Origin: Rhodobacteraceae bacterium DSL-40
Lineage (GTDB): Bacteria; Pseudomonadota; Alphaproteobacteria; Rhodobacterales; Rhodobacteraceae
Reading direction: 5' to 3'
Assembly (NCBI GenBank): GCA_003258405.1
Contig: QKPN01000014.1
Location: 1-64,000 of the forward strand
Length of the DNA: 64,000 nt
The position numbers and the translations under genes were made by a program. Position 1 is the stretch's first letter, and every line of letters starts with the position of its first letter. Shown piece after piece: positions 59,947 through 64,000 of this stretch. Under the pieces are notes generated by a model. The model made no database searches, was not told the DNA's origin, and was given only the letters and a program-made list of their open reading frames with translations.

Positions 59947-61497
59947 CTACATTACGGCGCCGATCTGCCAGGGCACGAACTCGACCCCGCCAAACCCCTG
60001 CGCCTCGCTTTTCGTTTTTTCGCCCGATGCAACGCGCAGCATCAGCTCGAAGATCTCGCGGCCCTTTTCGGCGATCGGGACACCCTCGACGATGTCGCCG
60101 CAATTCACATCCATGTCTTCCTGCATGCGGGCATACATCTCGCTGTTGGAGGCGAGCTTGATGCAGGGCACGGGCTTGTAGCCCGAGACGCTGCCGCGGC
60201 CGGTGGTGAAGGCGATGAGGTTGGCGCCGGATGCCGTCTGGCCGGTGACCGAGCAGGGGTCGTAGCCGGGGCTGTCCATGAAGGCGAGGCCGGGGCTGTC
60301 GATGGGCTCGCCGTAGCGGTAGACGCCGGAAAGCGGCGCGGTGCCTGCCTTTGCGACAGCACCGAGGCTCTTTTCGAGGATCGTGGTCAGGCCGCCGCGC
60401 TTGTTGCCCGGCGAGGGATTGTTGTCCATCTCGCCGAAGTTCCGCGCCGTGTAGTCTTCCCACCATTCGATCAGATCGACGAGCCGGCGCCCGGTGGGTT
60501 CGTCGACCGCGCGGCGTGTGAGCAGGTGCTCGGCGCCGTAGATCTCGGAGGTCTCGGAGAGCATGGTGATGCCGCCCTGGCGCACGAGCAGGTCGGAGGC
60601 CACGCCGAGGGCGGGATTGGCGGTGAAGCCCGAGTAGCCGTCAGAGCCGCCGCACTGCATGCCGACCGAGAGGTGCCGGGCGGGTACGCTTTCGCGCCCG
60701 ACCCGGTCGGCCTCGGCAGCAAGCTCGCGCAGGATCGCGACGCCTTTCTCAACCGTTGCCCTCGTGCCGCCGGTCTGCTGGATCGTCATGTAGCGGAAGC
60801 GGGCGCTGTCCTTCAGCGCCTTGCGGTCGATGAGATCGGGGATCTGCATCACCTCGCAGCCGAGGCCGACCATGAGGATCGCGCCAAAATTGGGGTTGTG
60901 GCCGTAGCCGGCGATGGTGCGGAAGAGCGTCTCGTAGCCATCGCCCTTGCCGGACATGCCGCAACCCGTGCCGTGGACGATGGGCACAACACCATCGACA
61001 TTGGGAAACGCGTCGAGCCAGCCCGCGCGCTCGGCGGCCTCGGCGATGAAGCGGGCGACCGAGCCTGCGCAGTTCACCGAGGTGAGGATGCCGATGAAGT
61101 TGCGGGTGCCGACCCGGCCGGAAGGGCGGACATAGCCGCGGAAGCGCGCTTCGGTCTCGGCAGGCGGCAGCGGGCGCAGGTCGGCGCCGAAGGCATAGTC
61201 CTGCCGGTGGGCGCCCATGCCGAGGTTCTGGACGTGGACATGCGCGCCGGGCTCGATCGTGGCAAGTGCAGTGCCGATGATCTGGCCGTATTTCCGGATG
61301 GTCTCGCCCGCCGCGATGGTGCGCGACGCGACCTTGTGCCCGGCCGGGATATCCTCGCACGCAGCCGGTCCGCCGGGTTCGAGCACGGTGCCCGCCATGA
61401 TGGCGCGCGGTGCGATCAGCACGTTGTCGTCGGGATGCAGGCGGACGGTTGCGGGGGCGGCTCCTGTACGGGCCGCCGCGTCTGGCAGCGAGGTCAT
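59947..61497 (-). CDS. UxaA-family dehydratase (altronate/galactarate dehydratase-like)
   Basis: A 516-residue single-chain protein with an N-terminal SAF domain (VLIAPRAIMAGTVLEPG, HKVASRTIAAGETIRKYGQIIG) and the UxaA core: GYVRPSGRVGTRNFIGIL, NCAGSVA and GMQCGGSDGYSGFTANPALG, with CxxSD-like metal sites. Family members dehydrate sugar acids such as altronate, galactarate and, in some bacteria, L-fuconate. Next to the KDF-type dehydrogenase and FAH hydrolase it probably dehydrates L-fuconate or a close sugar acid. The start overlaps the upstream gene by 4 bases. Substrate is inference. Confidence 0.85.
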   Translation of the reverse strand: MTSLPDAAARTGAAPATVRLHPDDNVLIAPRAIMAGTVLEPGGPAACEDIPAGHKVASRTIAAGETIRKYGQIIGTALATIEPGAHVHVQNLGMGAHRQDYAFGADLRPLPPAETEARFRGYVRPSGRVGTRNFIGILTSVNCAGSVARFIAEAAERAGWLDAFPNVDGVVPIVHGTGCGMSGKGDGYETLFRTIAGYGHNPNFGAILMVGLGCEVMQIPDLIDRKALKDSARFRYMTIQQTGGTRATVEKGVAILRELAAEADRVGRESVPARHLSVGMQCGGSDGYSGFTANPALGVASDLLVRQGGITMLSETSEIYGAEHLLTRRAVDEPTGRRLVDLIEWWEDYTARNFGEMDNNPSPGNKRGGLTTILEKSLGAVAKAGTAPLSGVYRYGEPIDSPGLAFMDSPGYDPCSVTGQTASGANLIAFTTGRGSVSGYKPVPCIKLASNSEMYARMQEDMDVNCGDIVEGVPIAEKGREIFELMLRVASGEKTKSEAQGFGGVEFVPWQIGAVM

Positions 61498-62504
61498 GGT
61501 GTCACGACGATCTTGATGATGGTCTCCCGGTCCGAGGCAAGCCCGGCGAAGCGGTCAGGCAGGTCGGTGAGCGGAACGACCTCGGAAAGCAGCGCGCCGG
61601 TGTCGATTTCGCCGCCGCGGATCGCCGCGATCACCCGGGCGAAATCCGCCGCGAGCGCGTTGCGGCTGCCGATGATCCGGGCTTCGCGCTTGTGGAACTC
61701 GGGGTCGGAGAAGGTGATGTCGTTCTTCACCACGCTCACGAGGGTGTAGGTCGCGCCGTGGGCGAGGAGGGGGAAGCCCGCCTCGATCGCGGCGGCGCTG
61801 CCGGTGGCATCGAAGATCGCATCGAACCCGTCGGCGCGTTCGCCGGTCAGGATGTCGCTGCCCGTGAGATGGGTGTCAGAGAAGCCGAAGCGGTCGCGCG
61901 CCTGGGCGAGCCGTGCCGCACTCTGGTCGAGCAGGTGGACCTCGGCCCCCTCGGCGCGCGCGAAGAGTGCGGTGCCGAGACCGATCGGGCCGGCGCCGGT
62001 GACGAGGACCCGGTCTCCGGCGGAAAGCTTCGCGCGGGCGACGGCGTGGGCGCCGATGGCGAGGAACTCGACCATAGCGGCCTGGATCTCGCTGAGCCCG
62101 TCGGCCGGGACGATGTTGCCTTCGGGCACGGCGACGCGGGCGCACATGCCGCCGTCGCGATGGACGCCGAGAACTTCGATCTTCATGCAGCAATTGGGCT
62201 TGCCGCGCCGGCAGGCCCGGCAGGTGCCGCAGGAGAGGTAGGGGTTGATGGCGACGATCCGGCCGGCGTCGGGCCCGTCCGCGAGCCGTCCGCCAAGCTC
62301 GTGGCCGATGACGCGGGGGTATTCGAGATAGGGGTGCTTGCCCTCGAAGATGTGGTAGTCGGTTCCGCAGATGCCGATGGCGGCGATATCCACAAGCCGC
62401 CAGCCTTCGGGGGCCGAAGCCGGCAGCGTGCGGGGCGAGAGCGAGAAGCGGCCGGGTGCGTCGCAGGTGCCGCAGAGCTGGGTGGTGAGCACGTCGTCCA
62501 TCAT
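61494..62504 (-). CDS. Zinc-dependent alcohol dehydrogenase, LgoD/YjjN-like
   Basis: A 336-residue medium-chain dehydrogenase. Catalytic zinc region GICGTDYHIFEGKHPYLEYP and GHE; structural-zinc cysteines CGTCRACRRGKPNCC; Rossmann motif VTGAGPIGLGTALFA. Segments such as NCCMKIEVLGVHRDGG and FSDPEFHKREARIIGSRNA closely resemble E. coli L-galactonate 5-dehydrogenase (YjjN/LgoD) as I recall it. L-fucose is 6-deoxy-L-galactose, so a role on L-fucose, L-fuconate or L-galactonate is plausible. Overlaps the ABC ATPase gene by 4 bases. ATG 62501 is an alternative start. Confidence 0.85.
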   Translation of the reverse strand: MMDDVLTTQLCGTCDAPGRFSLSPRTLPASAPEGWRLVDIAAIGICGTDYHIFEGKHPYLEYPRVIGHELGGRLADGPDAGRIVAINPYLSCGTCRACRRGKPNCCMKIEVLGVHRDGGMCARVAVPEGNIVPADGLSEIQAAMVEFLAIGAHAVARAKLSAGDRVLVTGAGPIGLGTALFARAEGAEVHLLDQSAARLAQARDRFGFSDTHLTGSDILTGERADGFDAIFDATGSAAAIEAGFPLLAHGATYTLVSVVKNDITFSDPEFHKREARIIGSRNALAADFARVIAAIRGGEIDTGALLSEVVPLTDLPDRFAGLASDRETIIKIVVTP

Positions 62505-63283
62505 TGTGCCATCTCCGCGGAGCGCGGGGTCCAGTCGAGCGGCAGTTCGCCCTTGATGATGAGGCTCAGGATGTCGTCCTTGGTGACGTCCTCGATGTCA
62601 TGTTCGCCGACGAGGTTGCCCTTGTTCATCACGACGACCCGGTCGCAGAGCTCGAAGACGTCATGCATGTCGTGGCTCACCAGCAGGATGCCGATGCCTT
62701 GAGCCTTCAGCCGACGGACGAGATCGGCGACCATCGCGGTTTCCGAGGGGCCGAGTGCCGCGGTCGGCTCGTCCATGATGAGGACCTTCACGTCAAAGTA
62801 GATCGCACGCGCGATGGCGATCACCTGGCGCTGGCCACCGGAGAGGCTCAGGACGGGATCGGTCAGGTTGCGGAAATTGGGGTTGAGCGTGGCGAGGACC
62901 TTGCGGGCCTCGCTCAGCATCCGGGCGTCGTCGAGATTGCCGAAGCGGGTCTTGATCTCGCGCCCGAGGAAGAGATTGGCCGGCGCATCGAGGTGATCGG
63001 CGAGCGCCAGTGTCTGGTAGATGGTCTCGATCCCGAGGTCGCGGGCATCATTGGGCGAGTCGAAGCTCACCGTCTTGCCGCGGATGCGGATCTCCCCGCC
63101 GGTCGGCAGCATGGCGCCCGAAAGGATCCGCATGAGGCAGGATTTTCCCGCGCCGTTATGCCCGAGCACGCCAACGATCTCGCCGGGGAAGAGCTTGAGC
63201 GATACGCCGTTCACGGCATGCACGCCGCCGAAGTGCTTCTCGATGCCGATCATCTCGACGAGAGGGGGCGCGGGGGATGTCAT
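62501..63283 (-). CDS. Sugar ABC transporter ATP-binding protein (FrcA-type, single NBD)
   Basis: A 260-residue ATPase. Walker A GHNGAGKS at 41-48, signature LSGGQRQVIAIARAI near 147 and Walker B VLIMDEPTAALG near 166 are complete, and the switch His is in LLVSHDMHDVF. A single nucleotide-binding domain, as in FrcA, and not the double RbsA type. It energises the sugar importer whose binding protein lies upstream. No permease gene is present between them, so it must lie to the right of the window. ATG 63283 is chosen. Confidence 0.92.
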   Translation of the reverse strand: MTSPAPPLVEMIGIEKHFGGVHAVNGVSLKLFPGEIVGVLGHNGAGKSCLMRILSGAMLPTGGEIRIRGKTVSFDSPNDARDLGIETIYQTLALADHLDAPANLFLGREIKTRFGNLDDARMLSEARKVLATLNPNFRNLTDPVLSLSGGQRQVIAIARAIYFDVKVLIMDEPTAALGPSETAMVADLVRRLKAQGIGILLVSHDMHDVFELCDRVVVMNKGNLVGEHDIEDVTKDDILSLIIKGELPLDWTPRSAEMAQ

Positions 63284-63315
63284 GGCGGGCCTTTCGCAAT
63301 TCCGGTTCAGGTTCG

Positions 63316-63343
63316 GCCCGCCCCCCGGGGGGAGGGGGCGGGC
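63316..63343 (-). terminator. GC-rich hairpin between binding-protein and ATPase genes
   Basis: GCCCGCCCCC and GGGGGCGGGC form a 10-base stem with an 8-base loop, 17 bases beyond the binding-protein stop and 33 bases before the ATPase start. No T-tract. Probably a partial terminator or mRNA-stabilising hairpin that raises binding-protein levels over the downstream genes, as in many ABC operons. Confidence 0.5.
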
Positions 63344-63359
63344 GTGGCGCAGAGCGGGC

Positions 63360-64000
63360 TCAGTAGAGAACGTTTTGTGCGCTGTCGCTGTCGACGTTGT
63401 CCTTGTCGACGAGGACGACACCGGTGTTGATGAAGGGCTCGACCTCGCCGCCGTTCAGCACATCGAGGACCGCGCTGACGCCCTTCTCGCCCATCTGGAA
63501 CGAGCCTTGGACGGCGATGGCATCGAGCACGCCGTCGCGCACGAACTGCTGGAGATCGGCGTTGCCGTCGAAGCCGATGGCGGTCAGGGTCCCGGCGCGG
63601 CCCGACTGGACGAGCGCCCGGCCCATGCCGACGGCCGTAGGCTCGTTGGCCCCGAAGATGCCGACGAGGTCCGGATTGGCGGCGAGCACGTCGGTCGTCT
63701 GGTTGAGCGCGGTCGCCATCTGCGACTGCGAGTAGTAGGGGCCGACGATCTCGAGCTTGGAATTGGCCTCGATATACTTCACGAAGCAGCCGACACGGCC
63801 GATCTCCGAGCCGACCCCGGCCACGTAGGACATGACCGCCACCTTGCCCTCGCTGCCGGCCTTGTCGATCATGCGCTTGGCGACTTCCTCGCCCGCGGCG
63901 CAGTTGTCGGTTGAGAGGAAGGACTGGTAGGCGCCCTTGGCCTCGTCGGAGAGCGCACTGTCGATAATGACGACGGGAATGGCGTTCTCGTAGGCGCGCT
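63360..64000 (-). CDS. Sugar ABC transporter substrate-binding protein (partial, N-terminus beyond the window)
   Basis: The frame is open to the right edge, so the gene is incomplete at its 5' end; 213 C-terminal codons are visible. GIFGANEPTAVGMGRALVQSG and LTAIGFDGNADLQQFVRDGVLDAIAVQ are typical of periplasmic binding proteins of the ribose/xylose type (PBP type 1). VVIIDSALSDEAKGAYQSFL and STDNCAAGEEVAK come earlier. It captures the sugar for the ABC importer feeding the downstream catabolic genes. The ligand cannot be determined; L-fucose or a relative is inferred from context. Confidence 0.92.
   Translation of the reverse strand, partial: RAYENAIPVVIIDSALSDEAKGAYQSFLSTDNCAAGEEVAKRMIDKAGSEGKVAVMSYVAGVGSEIGRVGCFVKYIEANSKLEIVGPYYSQSQMATALNQTTDVLAANPDLVGIFGANEPTAVGMGRALVQSGRAGTLTAIGFDGNADLQQFVRDGVLDAIAVQGSFQMGEKGVSAVLDVLNGGEVEPFINTGVVLVDKDNVDSDSAQNVLY

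Overview
The window is GC-rich chromosomal DNA of an alphaproteobacterium, most likely a Rhodobacteraceae/Paracoccaceae-type member of the Rhodobacterales. This is judged from gene content: a DUF2793 phage tail protein, a TakP-like TRAP binding protein, a clustered betaine-to-pyruvate pathway, periplasmic nitrate reductase and a cyoABCD quinol oxidase. No species can be assigned from sequence alone.

Region 1 (1-13.8 kb) is the right end of an integrated element. A phage tail gene with a C1q-like tip (36-1112) is followed by five co-oriented, mostly overlapping minus-strand genes (10568 to 1157): WYL-domain regulator, UvrD-type helicase fused to a Fe-S PD-(D/E)XK nuclease, DNA methyltransferase (Mod), DEAD/DEAH restriction subunit (Res) and a GIY-YIG protein. 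Next come a tyrosine integrase and a DUF6880-like gene. The element ends in a 45-base copy of the 3' end of tRNA-fMet plus the native tRNA terminator (13688-13771), which marks an attachment site. The five-gene cassette is the best candidate for an under-described defence system.

Region 2 (13.8-17.3 kb) is a scar zone: two possible serine-recombinase C-terminal remnants, a 13-base echo of the tRNA 3' end, and an inactivated IS256-family element (14911-16354) that cut into a membrane-protein gene.

Region 3 (17.3-22.6 kb) holds a TRAP transporter (dctQM on plus, TakP-like dctP convergent on minus), a GFA-family protein and a TauE/SafE permease.

Region 4 (22.8-29.5 kb) is the nap operon napFDAGHBC plus an unknown 88-residue membrane protein, preceded by an FNR-type box. 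A lone cupin gene follows.

Region 5 (30.5-51.7 kb) encodes glycine betaine catabolism from uptake to central metabolism. A BCCT transporter imports betaine. GbcAB demethylates it to dimethylglycine. A dimethylglycine dehydrogenase-like flavoprotein and SoxBDAG remove the next two methyl groups, giving glycine. EtfAB probably takes electrons from the dehydrogenase. FolD and PurU oxidise the folate-bound C1 units to formate. GlyA and SdaA turn glycine into serine and then pyruvate. A GlxA/GbdR-like AraC regulator and a LysR regulator lie inside the cluster.

Region 6 (51.8-58.1 kb) is a cyoABCD bo3-type quinol oxidase with a SURF1 protein and a divergent MFS transporter. Region 7 (58.3-64.0 kb) is a minus-strand sugar-acid operon: ABC binding protein (cut by the window edge), ABC ATPase, LgoD-like alcohol dehydrogenase, UxaA-family dehydratase, a 2-keto-3-deoxy-L-fuconate dehydrogenase-like SDR and an FAH-family hydrolase. 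Together they suggest a non-phosphorylative L-fucose-type pathway to pyruvate and lactate.
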